A DNA stretch of 64,000 bases from Odontocerum albicorne (Eukaryota; Arthropoda; Insecta; Trichoptera; Odontoceridae). Positions 22,970 to 34,376 of the stretch are shown here, piece after piece; position 1 is the stretch's first letter; each line of letters begins with the position of its first letter. The position numbers and the translations under genes were made by a program. The DNA is taken from contig OX463844.1 of NCBI GenBank assembly GCA_949825065.1, forward strand, positions 27,685,056 to 27,749,055, read 5' to 3'. The notes under the pieces were generated by a model. The model ran no database searches. It had not been told where the DNA came from and worked only from the letters and a program-made list of their open reading frames with translations.

Positions 22970-23577
22970 TCGTGTCATGACAGACAATCGTGACTCCTAC
23001 GATAACCCTTGATGGCTCCACTCCATCCATCCTTGCGCTTCGTAGTTCAAGCATTAGTTTTTAGAGTAGTTCTATTGCATCTCTCGCTTGGTCAGTTTAA
23101 CATATTGACGATTTTCCTGTTGGGCGTCGTTCTTCCACGCTTCCAGTGACTATAAAAACTTTACAAATTGTCTTCTTAGCAACGGATAATATGTCCGAAG
23201 AATCAGGAGACCCGTTGTAGTATTTTCGATAATTTGTTGACGACTCTCAGTTCTTCGAAAATGGAGTCATTAGTTCGCCTTGCCATTCATTGCTTTCGTA
23301 GCATCATTCTCCAGTATCACATTTCAAATGCATCTTTTCCACGTTTCTTCTTTGCGCTCAGAGTACACGTCTCAGCACTGTACATAAATATTACGAAGAC
23401 AAAATACTTAACTAGACGCATATTCGCCGTGATAGTAATACTGCTCTTCTATATCGTCGACATCGCATTCTTCGCCATTCCGACAGTTTGTTAGCCTTAG
23501 CCTCGCATCCTCCATTGTTCATAATACTGGAGCCTAGATAAAGAAAGTCACTTACAACTTTCAGACCATGATTCACG
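22970..23577 (-). mobile_element. Outer RTE-like LINE, 3' half (interrupted)
   Basis: The minus strand reads VNHGLKVVSDFLYLGSSIMN, NGGCEAKANKL, VGMAKNAMS, ITANMRLVKYFVFVIFMYSA, ETCTLSAKKKRGKDAFEM and FFGHIIRC. This is the C-terminal region of RTE-type endonuclease/reverse-transcriptase LINEs. It continues the RT found at 24661-24935 after removal of the inner LINE. Stops and shifts are frequent. Confidence 0.75.
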
Positions 23578-24660
23578 TTTATTTATTTATATATGACCAG
23601 AAATTGTATAAATACATAATTTGTAAAAAGAAAACAACAGGAATGTAACATAATGTGGACACACAACTTTTATGGGTCTGAGTTGGTTGACTTTCATTTG
23701 TCGTGTCCCCAGCACACTAGGATTTTGCCTGCATCTTACCTAGGACATGTAACATGGAAAAATGAATAGATATTTCTTTCCGATTGTTGATTATACAATA
23801 CCCCGTGGTATACTCTCATCAACTCGGTAAACAGTGACACTCAATTATATATGTATATATGACGTGAATCAACCCCCTCACACTTCGTCATTCCAGACAG
23901 ATCAAAAAGTTCATCCCATAAAGTGCCGCACATAATCACCAAAAACACACCACACTCAAGAGTTCACACAAACCTTTGTTACAAGCCATTCTGCTTGCAA
24001 GCCCAAGTTTTCAAACTCATGCAGCAATCACAACCGCGCTCTGATCGACTGGAATTTAGAGTCAATCATTTTAAGTCCATCCATTTGTAAGTAGACACAA
24101 TTCTTCGTTTGCCTTTGAAAATACGTCATCCCATGTTCTCCCCTTAAACAGAAGAACCGTGTCATCCGCAAAAGTAACAATTTTACCCCCGATAGAAAGA
24201 TTACAGAACTGATTAACACACATCAAGAACAATATAGGTCCCAGAACTCTAGCTTAGAATACTCTAAATTATACAGAAAGAGGCTCACTAAATATATCAT
24301 CACCCAATAAAACTCTCTGAGTTCTATCAAATAAGTATGAAGAGAACCAACTAAAGGAGCTCCGACATATGCACACCTCCATCGTTAAGTAATATTTGGT
24401 GAGACACAGTATGAAAAGCTTTTGCGAGGTCCAAAAAAACTGCCCCTATATGTCGGAAATTCTAGGATGAGTCCTGTGACAGCTCACAAATTTGCCCCAA
24501 TACAACCTTGTAACGATGTTCAGTAATTTTAATTATTTTATCAACTTTAATATAAGCCTCAATTTTAATAAATAGCAAGCTATTTAGGTAAATACATTAC
24601 ATAAGGTTGTATTGGGGCAAATTTGTGAGCTGTCACCGGACTCATCCTAGAATTTCCGAA
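23578..24660 (-). mobile_element. Inner LINE family D inserted into an RTE-like LINE
   Basis: From 5' (24660) to 3' (23578): an inverted 5' segment, an RT with FLDLAKAFHTVSHQILLN (motif A) and FADDTVLLFKGRTWDDVF (motif C; FADD region 24152-24172), and a 3' UTR with GCTGGGGACACGACAAATGA that matches the 8.46 and 42.48 kb modules, ending in AAATAAATAAA. It splits the coding text of the outer LINE between SNNVV and VNHGL. The copy is truncated at its 5' end and has stops. Confidence 0.8.
24453..24659. repeat. 57-bp inverted repeat, 1 mismatch, 93-bp spacer
   Basis: The arms are 24453-24509 and 24603-24659. They are the same stretch of LINE D coding DNA in opposite orientations. The spacer continues the inverted copy upstream. 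This is the structure expected from twin priming with overlap at the junction. Confidence 0.9.
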
Positions 24661-24935
24661 CTATTATACTACGTTATTTGATGACAGTTGGTTGCTGTAG
24701 TCCATAATCATTAACTTTTTTGTCCCATTTTCTTTCAAGCCCATAAGCTAGCTTCCACCTTTTAAAGGAGAGTGGCTATTTATTCTTATAATGTGGCCAT
24801 CAAAGTTATGTCGTCTGCATATCTCAGATTTCAGATCTTTCTTTCACTAATAGCAATCCAGTTCTTCCATTCTTCCAGTGCTCTTTTATTCATAATGTAC
24901 TATCCATACAAGTTAAACAAATAAGGAGAGTCTCA
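24661..24935 (-). mobile_element. Outer RTE-like LINE, reverse-transcriptase part
   Basis: The minus strand reads LFNLYG, YIMNKRALEEWKNWIAIS, ERKI-NLRYADDITLMATL (YADD codons 24804-24821), then MIMDYSNQLSSNNVV before the inner LINE breaks it. RT motif C and the following text match RTE-type LINEs. Confidence 0.75.
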
Positions 24936-26282
24936 TGGTTTGAAATAGTCCATAATGGTGACATCTTGAAATTGATGAATAGAGAAATCACCATTGATCA
25001 TTCAGCCAGCATTCCATTCTAACACATTTCATTGTTTATATCGAGAGGTATCTGTGATTGTTATTTTCCTCTTAAGTCTAGAATTATATTAGATCTGAAT
25101 TGTGCTTAAATGTGCTATTCCACATAAAACTTGAATAAAATAAATTCTGTATTTATTTGTGTGTTATGTTGTGTGCAATTATCTTGTAAGCTATTGTTAT
25201 CACCTTAACGAACCAATGGAAGTCATCGTTAAATGTATTATTAATTATTACAATCATTAGTTATTCTCCAGCGCGACCCTGTTAGGAAGCTGTTTCGTAA
25301 TTGTTAGATAAGTATGACAGACGTATGAACTACGTCAAACACAAAAGCAAAAACTAATTTCACGATTATAATATTCCCTAATGCTTGGGTTCAAGCGTAC
25401 AAATTAACTTTAAAATATCTTTCAAAAAGAAAAAGATCTGAAAGGAATATTTTTTTACAATGCATACATAATTCTACTTTACACAAGATAAACAGTCTAT
25501 ATCAGCCACTTCACTAAACATGTTCAGAGACAACTGACTTACACCCACAAAATTCATATGTTAACACACATAAAATATGCAACAAGTCCGAGATGCATCC
25601 GCTTGTGAGATTGGAAAACTATCAGCGGTGATTGACCCTGCACCACGCCCCAATAAATAACAAATTATCATGGTCATACACATTTTAAATTACCACTTCA
25701 CAATTACAAGTATTAACACATTTCACAGGTATGTTTATACTAAACGATTGCTTAAGACTGGAAAATGAACTGGAAATGGACTAGAAACGTAGCACGAAAG
25801 TCTACAAATATTGGCGTCCAGAAGATAGTACTCGTATTTTCATCTTAAGCACTGCATCTTCTTTCGATCCGCATTATTTTCTAATGTCCTCATTCCTTAT
25901 ATGTGATACATATTTTTGTAATTTATAAATATTATTTCGATTATAATTTTAATCAAATAAAACTTACATTTTTATTGAGAATTTCACAACCCTGGAGAAG
26001 TCCTTGCAAGACGCTTAAAGGATGGCTTAAAAGAGTTTGTTAAAACAATAATATTGTGCCTTTAAAATCTCCACCTACCGAAATAAAATGTGTACGAGAA
26101 AAAAACACTGTTAATACAATATTATTTTCAGAAGGCAGCCAAACTGCCCGAATCTTATTACGAATTATCAAAAGTCGAATGTTTTACATTGTTTTTAAGT
26201 TATGATATTGCATGAGCAATTATCATCTCAAAACGAATTTGTTTTTAAGTTATATTTTTTAAACAGAATGAGTATACACTTA
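24936..26282. other. AT-rich DNA, nothing recognised
   Basis: Octamer at 25829. No domain or repeat. Confidence 0.4.
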
Positions 26283-26767
26283 AATGTGAAAAAAATGTAC
26301 ATAATAAACATAAATTGAAGTGACAGGCCTGTTAAGTTTAACAAAACTGTACGCAATATATTGTTTACCAAACTTATATAGCAATACGTTGCTTACCAAA
26401 CTTAACAGGAGCCGACTATCCTGACGTGTTGGGAACAACCAGCCCTCGTAAAACAGTCAAACTACATATACTACGAGTATCTTCACCTAAATTTGATGTA
26501 AAACAATATGAAATATCAATTTAGTAAAAAGGGTTTTCAAAACAAAGCATTGGGTTTTTTTCTTTCTTTAGCCGAAAAGGGTTTTCATTGATTTTTATGT
26601 CAACCCAAAAAGGTGTTATTAGGTTTATAGTTTTAACCCATAGATTGTAAAATATTTTGCTATTTAAGCTTGGTAAGCAACCTATTGAATACTGTTTAAA
26701 ATACTTTTGTAAAGTAAAACAGACCTGTCATTTTAATTTATGTTTATTTTGTAGATTTTTTCACATT
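26283..26767. mobile_element. MITE with long inverted ends and TA target site (485 bp)
   Basis: The ends AATGTGAAAAAAATGTACAT and the complement of CAAAATAAACATAAATTAAA... pair over about 55 bp (AATAAACATAAATT, TGACAGGCCTGTT versus TGACAGGTCTGTT). A second inverted pair (GTTGCTTACCAAACTT and AAGCTTGGTAAGCAAC) lies further in. TA flanks both ends (26281, 26768). No ORF. TA duplication suggests a Tc1/mariner-type mobiliser. An octamer copy lies inside at 26472. Confidence 0.7.
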
Positions 26768-26902
26768 TATGTTTAAAATCATAAGGTCAACCATATAAAT
26801 ACCTAATCAATGAATAAATTATATTTTTTATTTATTTATACACAGATTAAAGCCCGAAGGCTAAATTCAAACTGACACGACAATAAGTTCACTAAACATG
26901 AC

Positions 26903-27119
26903 GACCTCCGTGGTCTAGTTGGTAAGACGCCCGTCCGTCTTCTAGCCAGAAGGTTGCGGGATCGATTCCCGCTACTACCCATTTTCGTAAAAAAGATTTT
27001 TATCTGAATATAATTTGAGACCTATTTAACATCTTTCTGTTTGATTGAAAGGTATTACAACATGGAAATAAAGCAACCAAGTTTTACTGTATACAACGAA
27101 ATGATTATACAATGCAATG
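26903..27119 (+). repeat. SINE-A copy, near full length
   Basis: Head GACCTCCGTGGTCTAGTTGG, then TAAGACGC; box B GGGATCGATTCCC; body; tail ACTGTATACAACGAAATGAT. The head looks like a tRNA gene but lacks an acceptor stem partner and a CCA-side discriminator. Confidence 0.8.
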
Positions 27120-27265
27120 TGACATTAGCACTTGTAATGCTGCTTGCGACAGTCACGCTGATATCCAAAGTACAAAGTCATAGTATTAAGACAATATGAT
27201 AAATATCCCAACTCCAAGGCTTTTTTTTCAGTCATAAACTCTGCATAACTCCATCCAAGTAATAA

Positions 27266-27298
27266 ATAATTACTCTCTCTCTCTCTCACACACACACT
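27266..27298. repeat. (CT)n(CA)n microsatellite
   Basis: CTCTCTCTCTCTCTC followed by ACACACACA. Confidence 0.9.
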
Positions 27299-27349
27299 CT
27301 TTTGGTATAAAAAAACCATGAAAGTATAATACTGACTTCACTGTCCCCT

Positions 27350-27712
27350 TTCAGGTCTATCTTCCCGTACCTCTGTCTAATCATCAATCCCTGCGCTTTC
27401 CGCATCCTGTTGCACACAGTTCATCCAGTCTTCTCCTAGTCCATAAGGCACCAATAACTTGTTAATGGATGTTGCACCATTTACCTTCGCAACATAACCT
27501 ACTCTCTTGAAACTCCTTACTTCTATCACTCCAGATAATTGTGAAAGCGCTCTAACGAATGTCATCTCACATTTTTCTCGAATACTGATCCAAATATAAT
27601 ACTCAGAATAATGTTTCGAGCCAAACACTTTGGCTAGACTTCGATAACTTGAATGATTGCGGCAAATCTTTCCCATCCAAGTTTTTTTCTGAAATCCTTG
27701 TAAAAGTATCAT
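27350..27712 (-). pseudogene. Possible LINE C-terminal fragment
   Basis: An open frame of 111 codons (27712 to 27377) ends LGEDWMNCVQQDAESAGIDD. A DWM-CV-DD/D-x-AGI ending resembles the tail of some insect LINE polymerases. The N-terminal two-thirds is unrecognised. A host exon is possible but there are no convincing splice sites. Confidence 0.35.
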
Positions 27713-28527
27713 CGGGTAACTGGCCCAAATTGATAAGTTACATTTTACTGTATCGCAAATATTTCAATTTAAAAGTTGTAACTCGTTCCACTATACAATA
27801 TAAGCATCTGGAAACTTACACATTTTTCGATTGTGTGAAAATAGTTTTTACAATTATAAATCAATTCCATATTTTACCAGGCATGCACATTGGCCATTTA
27901 ATGATATTTTTTCGACATTTTGCACTTAACGATTTGTGTCAGAACCCCGATGGCATTATGTATTGCTATTCAGATTTGTTTATACCCTCAATAAAATATC
28001 GAAATCATATCATTTGCTGACCAATTTACAGCCAAAGTAAAAAATGGTTTATAATACTGTCGAAACATTCTATGGACTGTCATAAAACACACATTTGACC
28101 CAAAAGCTGTTCGTTTGTTGATTTTAGCCAAGAATTGTGAAACCTTTCAAACCACATCGCTATAAAGTTCTAGAATTTGATGACCAAACTGAGTTGTAAC
28201 CGGTTTCCCAGAAACTATATTGTCAACCTTGTCCCTCCGCCTTCTTTCATGCTATACTTGTATAATCATATGACACAATATATTTTTATTCAAATAACCT
28301 AACGTTTTATCCTTTTAATTACACTGTTCTTCCAATAGGCCACGAGGTCGCCAGTCGCCATTCTTATAGAATTATGGAATAACATTAAAGAAAAATTGCA
28401 TATTTGTTTGCTTTTTTATTCATGTTTTCTTTACATTACATAAAGTGCAGAAAAAAAATATTTTACTTACGAAATATATTTTCTTTTAATTCTTAAAATT
28501 TACTTTAAAAATTTTTAATTCTTTATT
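27713..28527. other. AT-rich DNA, nothing recognised
   Basis: The frame at 27649-28020 overlaps an opposite-strand frame and has no known domain. Confidence 0.4.
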
Positions 28528-28531
28528 TTAA

Positions 28532-28779
28532 CCCTTCAGGCCCGTATGCCTAAAACATTTTTTCAGTTCCTGGGACGTTTAATTTTTTTTTATGGAGATC
28601 GTTTTTAACGAAATCGTTAAACTATTGCTCATATAAATAGATGATAAAACAAGGCACTGTTTTCGTCCATCCTTGTGTGGAATTTTTGGTGCGCATGCGG
28701 TGCACGTCATACGTCCCTGTGGGGAGTTTTGGTTTTGATGCGCGTGCGCGTGCGGTGCACGTCATACGTGTCTAAAGGG
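28532..28779. mobile_element. piggyBac-type MITE with TTAA target sites (248 bp)
   Basis: TTAA (28528-28531) then CCCTTCAGGCCCGTATGCC on the left; CGTATGACGTG-like sequence and AAAGGG then TTAA (28780-28783) on the right, inverted. TTAA duplication and CCCTT termini are characteristic of piggyBac elements. The right part holds two direct copies of TGCGGTGCACGTCATACGT. No transposase. Confidence 0.75.
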
Positions 28780-28991
28780 TTAAGAAACATTTTTATTTTT
28801 CAATGATGTTGGTATGTCATTTTATTCCGATTTTAGTGACTATATAGTGACATTTTTTATCATGTATTGCCAAGTGTTGCAAAAACTATTGAATACTAAA
28901 TAATACACTCATCCCTCCATTTATAGTCTACACTTATGCGAATTCACCAAGTTTATTCTGTTTGAAATTTTAAATGTGTTATTTTAGAACA

Positions 28992-29469
28992 TAGGTTCCC
29001 AAAGTGGGCCTATCGGCCTCCCCAGGAGTACTGGAGGGAACTGAAGGGGCCATGCTTGCCCTGGGGGAAGTAAGGGGGCTACTTGCTTATTTTAATTGTT
29101 TTTAATAAATACCTTTATAATTTATTTTCCAAATTGTGTTATTTCCAAAATAACTTTTTGAAATTAAAAAATTACTCTCATAGTTGCATAATTTTTTTGC
29201 TGTAATTTTATTGCAAATAACAAACTGCGGCACATGAATAAATTGGTGGCAGTACATCAGGTTCATACTTCTCATTAGGATTATTTAATAAATACTTCAA
29301 CAATTTAAGTATCAGCGTATCTCATTTATAACACTATAGATATGTACATAAAAAATGTCCACTAAATTTCTTTGTTTTATTTAATTTAAAAAAGGTACAT
29401 TTCCAGGGGGCCTTGTGTATTTTTTTTTGTTGATAAGGGGGTAGTGGATCAAATAAGTTTGGGAACCTA
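28992..29469. mobile_element. hAT-like MITE (about 478 bp)
   Basis: TAGGTTCCCAAA at the left and its exact complement TTTGGGAACCTA at the right. Subterminal GGGGGCC and CCCC blocks. No convincing 8-bp duplication, so either the terminus or the flanks have drifted. Confidence 0.6.
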
Positions 29470-30495
29470 TTGTTTTATTTATTTTATTTAGAAGCCCATA
29501 AAAATCATACTAGTTTTTCTTCAAATAGTGGACTAGATGATAAAGTAAAATCTGTATAATTGTAACTATTGCTTTACTTATATGAAAAATGTTCATTTTC
29601 TTTTAACATTTTTTTTCAAAAAGAACACTTAAAAGTAGAATTAATATTTCAAATTCAATTGTTTAAACAATTTTAAGTTGGTTGAATATGTTTGCACTTA
29701 TAAAAACATTTAGTTGTTTTTTTTTTACAAATATAAACGTCGAATATCATAATATATTGAAGGTCCATTGCACAAAATATCATGCTGAAGGTCCATACTT
29801 ACATTTTAATTTTTACGACTCTCAGCCTACTGAACGACATAATTAAGCCTTCAATCTAGTTGCTGTTTTATGACTACCGATTTTACTTTTTATTCCTTAC
29901 CAAGAATATAAAAGTAAACCAGATTGGGATTACAACAGACATAATAATAATTAAATAGCGAATGAATGGCTTACGTGACTGAAGAAACAAAAAAATGCAT
30001 TCAAGTAATTTTAAGCAGAAGAAAAATGTGCAATTATAATTAAAAATGTTTTTTGAAAGTCAAATACGTACATAAATTATATGCATAATTAATATTAGCC
30101 CAATGTACTATGATGAAAGTGGCTTTTAAAAAAAATATGATTTTTTTGGTGGTTTATAAACGGTGGTTTATCAATTAAAATTGCACTATAAATCTCATTT
30201 ATATAAAAACAAATATAATAATTAAGGAAGATTCTTAAATAGTTATTTAATGAAGGAGACCAATGAAATCGATACGTTATTTTAATATCCCAAAGTGCTA
30301 AGTGGACGAAGCGAAGAGAACGGCGAGTTATTAAACACAGTTTTGTTCATTTATCAATTATTTTAGATAAAAATTCAAAAAGAAATATTAAAAATTATTA
30401 ACATTTTAACAAATTTGTTGATAATTATTTACTCGTTCGCTCGGCCTCGGTCCCTCTCCACTTTTTTCTTCTCATTATATTAATTCTGAGTTTTT
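29470..30495. other. AT-rich DNA, nothing recognised
   Basis: No domain or repeat recognised. Confidence 0.4.
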
Positions 30496-30783
30496 GCGCC
30501 GTATTGTAATTATATTCAAGCAAAAATATCGGAGCTGTGTAGTACCTAGACGGGGGCTGCCTACACGAATATCCAAGTAATGATACCTACTTAGCCTTGA
30601 TTCCACAAAATAAACCTGTCCAAACGCTTTGCGTCTGTCATATGCACATACAGGATTAAAATAGGACACGATCTGATAAGAAGCTGTTTAAAATCCGTAT
30701 GAAGGAGAGCCGTATATTTGCTTTGAGTTTCCTGTACGCGCCGCGCCGTATATGATATTCAAGTAAAAATATGGTATCTCCAG
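30496..30783. repeat. Direct repeats of about 40 bp around 200 bp of unique DNA
   Basis: GCGCCGTATTGTAATTATAT, TCAAGCAAAAATATCGGAGC (30496-30537) recurs as GCGCCGTATATGATATTCAA, GTAAAAATATGG (30742-30775). The repeats are too short for LTRs. No primer-binding site or ORF lies between them. Confidence 0.5.
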
Positions 30784-32399
30784 CCTATTCAACATACTCC
30801 ACCTCGCACTTAATTCAGTAGTTTTCTTCAGATGTTTACACTCCCTTATTTACTTAACTTTACTTTATAGAATGGAATACCTAATTAGTTAAGTAAAAAC
30901 AAAAATGCCTAGCAATGATTGTTAGATTAAAGAAAGTTGGATGGTCATACTCACAATGTTATTTTTTTTCATTTTCTAATAACAATTTTTTTTTCTACCT
31001 TAAATTTCAAAAGATATTTCTTGCTTCTGAATCAACTCGCTTACAGATGCTAGATAGCATAAAAGAGGGGCTTTATTATTAATTGGCTCTCTTTACAATA
31101 CCCTGAAACAGTATTTTACCAGAATATTATATATTAAGTAATCATGTATTGATGAAATATCATTTACTCTAACTCCATTGGTGTTTCAGACCGTGGAGGT
31201 CTTATACCGACTGCACTATTGACTTTCAACTGGGTCTGTCTTATATTGCCTTCTTCCAGTCATCAACCCCTACGATTACTGCATATTTTGCATCCAATCC
31301 GCAAGGTATCAAGAACGGTCTTAATTGATCTAACTCCATTTCCCCACGTAACAAAACCCATCCACTATAATCTCAGCATTCATCACTCCAATTATTTTCG
31401 GACAACATTATAACCTGCACAATACCACGTTTCACGATGATCTCTCTCTCTCTCTCTCTCTTTCAACGTCCTGCACTATTCCAAATATTCTCTATTCGTA
31501 TTATGAGGAATTGTCTCCTGTCGAAGGTTGACCACCATCATAACAATTCCGGTCATATTTAAGTAAAATTGCACCCAAACCACTCCCGCAAATGCTTAAG
31601 TCAACAGATTTGGCATCGTCCTCTGCTTCGTTTGCCATTTACTTTTCACTGAATAACCGACTGTGTAATAATGTATCTTGTGCCCTTCATTGTGTGACTG
31701 AGACAAAACAACTTGCGAAAATTCAATGTTTTAAGCAGTTCTCGGTCCTTCTACATGCGAGCAAGCACTTCCACATTTGTTACATGATCTGTCCATGCTG
31801 AATCTTGAGGATACGTACGAGTACATACAATAAATTCACATCTCAAAAGCGTACTCTACATAGTATCTAAAATATTTTTTCCAATAATCTTAATTGTCTA
31901 TAGATTTATCGATAAACAATTAAAACAATTGTAAAATAATATTTTATATGATTTGCACAAGATTTTTTGACCAGTATGTACGAGTATATATTTTGTTGTT
32001 TAATTGAAGATATAAAAAGTTGAGTAAGCTTTAGACCAAGATTTTACACGTAATCATAATTAATATCAACACTCGCCGTAAATTACTTATGATCCTTATA
32101 CTACGAGTATTTGTTACATTGATACCTGACGGCGATAGTATTTTGAAATTGATTTCTTCTTGTATAAATTTTACAATCAAATTATTTTTAACAATTACTG
32201 AAATAATATTGTTTTATTGTAAACTATATTATCTATTCTTTCGCTGTTCTGATTGCTCAGCCACCTCCTCCTATCTTCAGGTCTACCAAACTAGAGTTTG
32301 GTCAATATAAGGATATTCATCCTTTACTAATATACAAAACTCAACTAGTTCTTCATCGACAAATTTCGTGTTTAATATATTATGATTGACAGCAAGTAT
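30784..32399. other. Intergenic DNA with a (TC)n run
   Basis: A CT microsatellite lies at 31440-31462. Octamer copies at 31815, 31979 and 32102 are unusually close together. Frames at 31219-31801 suggest transposon debris but I cannot assign a family. Confidence 0.4.
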
Positions 32400-32487
32400 T
32401 AAAATTTTCAAAAATTCCGCGACACCTCTAGGAAATAATCGCGTCGCCCCAGGGTGCCGAGGAGTGCACTATGAAAACCTCTGACAT
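32400..32487 (-). mobile_element. hAT-like element, single end
   Basis: Read on the minus strand: CAGAGGTTTTCATAGTGCAC, TCCTCGGCACCCTGGGGCGA, CGCGATT. This resembles hAT MITE termini, and it is strikingly GC-rich for this window. No matching second end was found. Confidence 0.45.
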
Positions 32488-32899
32488 AAATCTATAAAAT
32501 TGATTTCAAGGTATTGTTTTCAAAACTAGGTTTGTCTTTTCTACGAATCTTATAAAAGACAAAAGCAACAAACAATTGTTATGATGACAATAGAAAATTG
32601 CAAACAATTGTTCTGATGACAATTGCAAATAATAGTAATGACATAATCATTATACAAATTCGTATTTCAACTAAAAATATGTAACAACACAGATTTTCTG
32701 AGTTGGTGCTGACAAACATGTTCAAAGACAATTTTTAAATCATATGATAATTTTCAAAAAAAATTAGTTTGAAAATTTAAAAAAATCTATTTTTAAATCA
32801 GGTCATACATAGGTCATAAAAAGTAAAATTTCTGAGAATACATATTTCTTGTAATTTATTTGTGACATTTGTATATTTTTATAAAAGTAGGATAAATTC
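32488..32899. other. AT-rich DNA with a 32-bp imperfect tandem
   Basis: CAAACAATTGTTATGATGAC and CAAACAATTGTTCTGATGAC are 32-bp-spaced copies at about 32571 and 32603. Nothing else is seen. Confidence 0.5.
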
Positions 32900-33118
32900 G
32901 ACCTCCGTGACCTAGTTGGTAAGACGCCTGTCTCCCAACCCGGAGATGGTGGGTTCAAATTCCACTGGAATCTAAATTTTTCAAAAAGAATTCCAATCTG
33001 GTTTTCACTTAAGGCCTCTTAAACCTATTTCTGGTTGGCTGGAAATGATTGGCACATGGCAATAAGCCTGCAAGGTTGCACTGTATACAACGAAAGTGTA
33101 ATACAATACATACAATAA
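32900..33118 (+). repeat. SINE-A copy, best preserved
   Basis: Head GACCTCCGTGACCTAGTTGG, then TAAGACGC; box B GGGTTCAAATTCC; body CCAATCTGGTTTTCACTTAA; tail hairpin GGCACATGGCAATA; end ACTGTATACAACGAAAGTGT and a TACAATACATACAATA tail. It serves as the reference for the family. Confidence 0.85.
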
Positions 33119-33124
33119 AATAAC

Positions 33125-33440
33125 TTTGTTAAGTAGGGTGAAAGAAAGCTCGTTGAGTTGATTTGCGTACGTAGAACGGTTGGATGACGAAAGGCTGACA
33201 ATTTTATTTATATTGCATGGATAAGTGGTAATCCTGGTAAATAACTACCAAGAAGAGTATGAGTGGGCCAAGGGAATACAGTTGTGAATGGATAGATAAG
33301 GAATAAAAGAAACAGAAGGAGAAGATGTAAGGTTGTGGTGGAGGAGAAAAAAGTATGATGTGATAGCAAAATTTAGCACCCTGTCCTCTCTGCCTACTCC
33401 AATAGGATCTACTACTATAATGGTACGTAGTAAGTAAATT
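33125..33440 (+). mobile_element. LINE family C 3' fragment
   Basis: TAGAACGGTTGGATGACGAAA, later CTGTCCTCTCTGCCTACTCC, AATAGGATC. Matches the LINE C C-terminal-to-3' design (LxRxxGHVERMxDER... CPLCLPT). Heavily decayed. Confidence 0.6.
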
Positions 33441-33594
33441 TTTTTTAAATGTCATCTCCATATATGGTAAAATGTTATTGCAATTTTACAAATATTGTGT
33501 CAAGAATGTGTACAATACTTTACTTTTCATCGTATTATAGTATATTTCAACCATGTATGCATTGATCTCAAAAGTGACGTATCACGAATGAACA

Positions 33595-34050
33595 TATTTA
33601 ATCACCACCATCACGCCATGTCCCTATTGACGTAAGCAGAGGCAACTTCCACTCTACTTCATTCTATCCTGCATAAGTCTTTCGCTTCTGCCTCGTCCAT
33701 TCATCTCTTCGAGCATACTTTTCTATTACAAAGGCTTTTCATTCTTCCCTCTTTCATAATTTGCGATTTTTTCTAGGTCTTCCCAATTACCTTCTATACA
33801 ACTTTCATAAATTTTTCATAATTCATTGTTTCTACGTGGCTTAACCATCTCAATTCCCCTCTCTTCATATTAAGCACTGCATATTCTTTAAATCAGCAAT
33901 CTTTCCTAATTTCTCTTTTCCGTTGTTTTTCCACACATTCTACTTAACACTCTCATTTCTATCGCATATATCTTGCTTTCATCGCTTTTTCGTTACGTCC
34001 AAGTTTCGCTTGCATATTTTGAGACCACGATGTTCCATTATGAGCAATCA
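33595..34050 (-). mobile_element. LINE family C C-terminal and 3' fragment
   Basis: The minus strand runs from HRGLKICKRNLD through ARRDEWTRQKRKTYAG to TGTWRDGGD, ending with the 3' signature ACCATCACGCCATGTCCCTA (complement). It lies opposite to the preceding + fragment, so the two are separate insertions. Confidence 0.6.
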
Positions 34051-34089
34051 TACGAGTATATGGTACAATGTGTAATGTATTTTAATACA

Positions 34090-34283
34090 CGTTTGTTGTA
34101 TACAGTACAATCTGGGGGATTTTTGCCATGTGGCAATATCTTCCAACTAACCAGAAATATATTACAGAGGCCTTAAGTGAAAACCAAATTGAAATCCTTT
34201 AAAAAAAATCGATGCATCAACGGGAATCTAGCCCACAGCCTCCGGGCTGGGAGACAAACGTCTTACCAAGAGGCCTTAAATTA
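34090..34283 (-). repeat. SINE-A copy
   Basis: The minus strand shows the head with GGCCTCTTGGTAAGACG, body CAATTTGGTTTTCACTTAAG, and tail TTGCCACATGGCAAAA, GTACTGTATACAACAA. The first bases of the head are lost. Confidence 0.75.
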
Positions 34284-34299
34284 AGACTCGAATATATAT

Positions 34300-34376
34300 T
34301 TTTTGATCAGGGTTTTGAAATTCATCACACCCGCAACCCCCTGGTCGAAATACCATCTAGGCCACGAAGGTCATCT
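34300..34376 (-). repeat. SINE-A head fragment
   Basis: GATGACCTTCGTGGCCTAGA on the minus strand and a box B relic. Adjacent to the previous copy in the same orientation, so the head is duplicated. Confidence 0.5.

Noticed and set aside
26903..26975. Apparent tRNA gene with box A and box B
   Set aside because: It continues into the SINE-A body and tail, and its acceptor-arm ends do not pair as in a mature tRNA. The other tRNA-like heads in the window have the same fate.
30496..30783. LTR retrotransposon
   Set aside because: The repeats are too short and no primer-binding site, polypurine tract or coding region lies between them.
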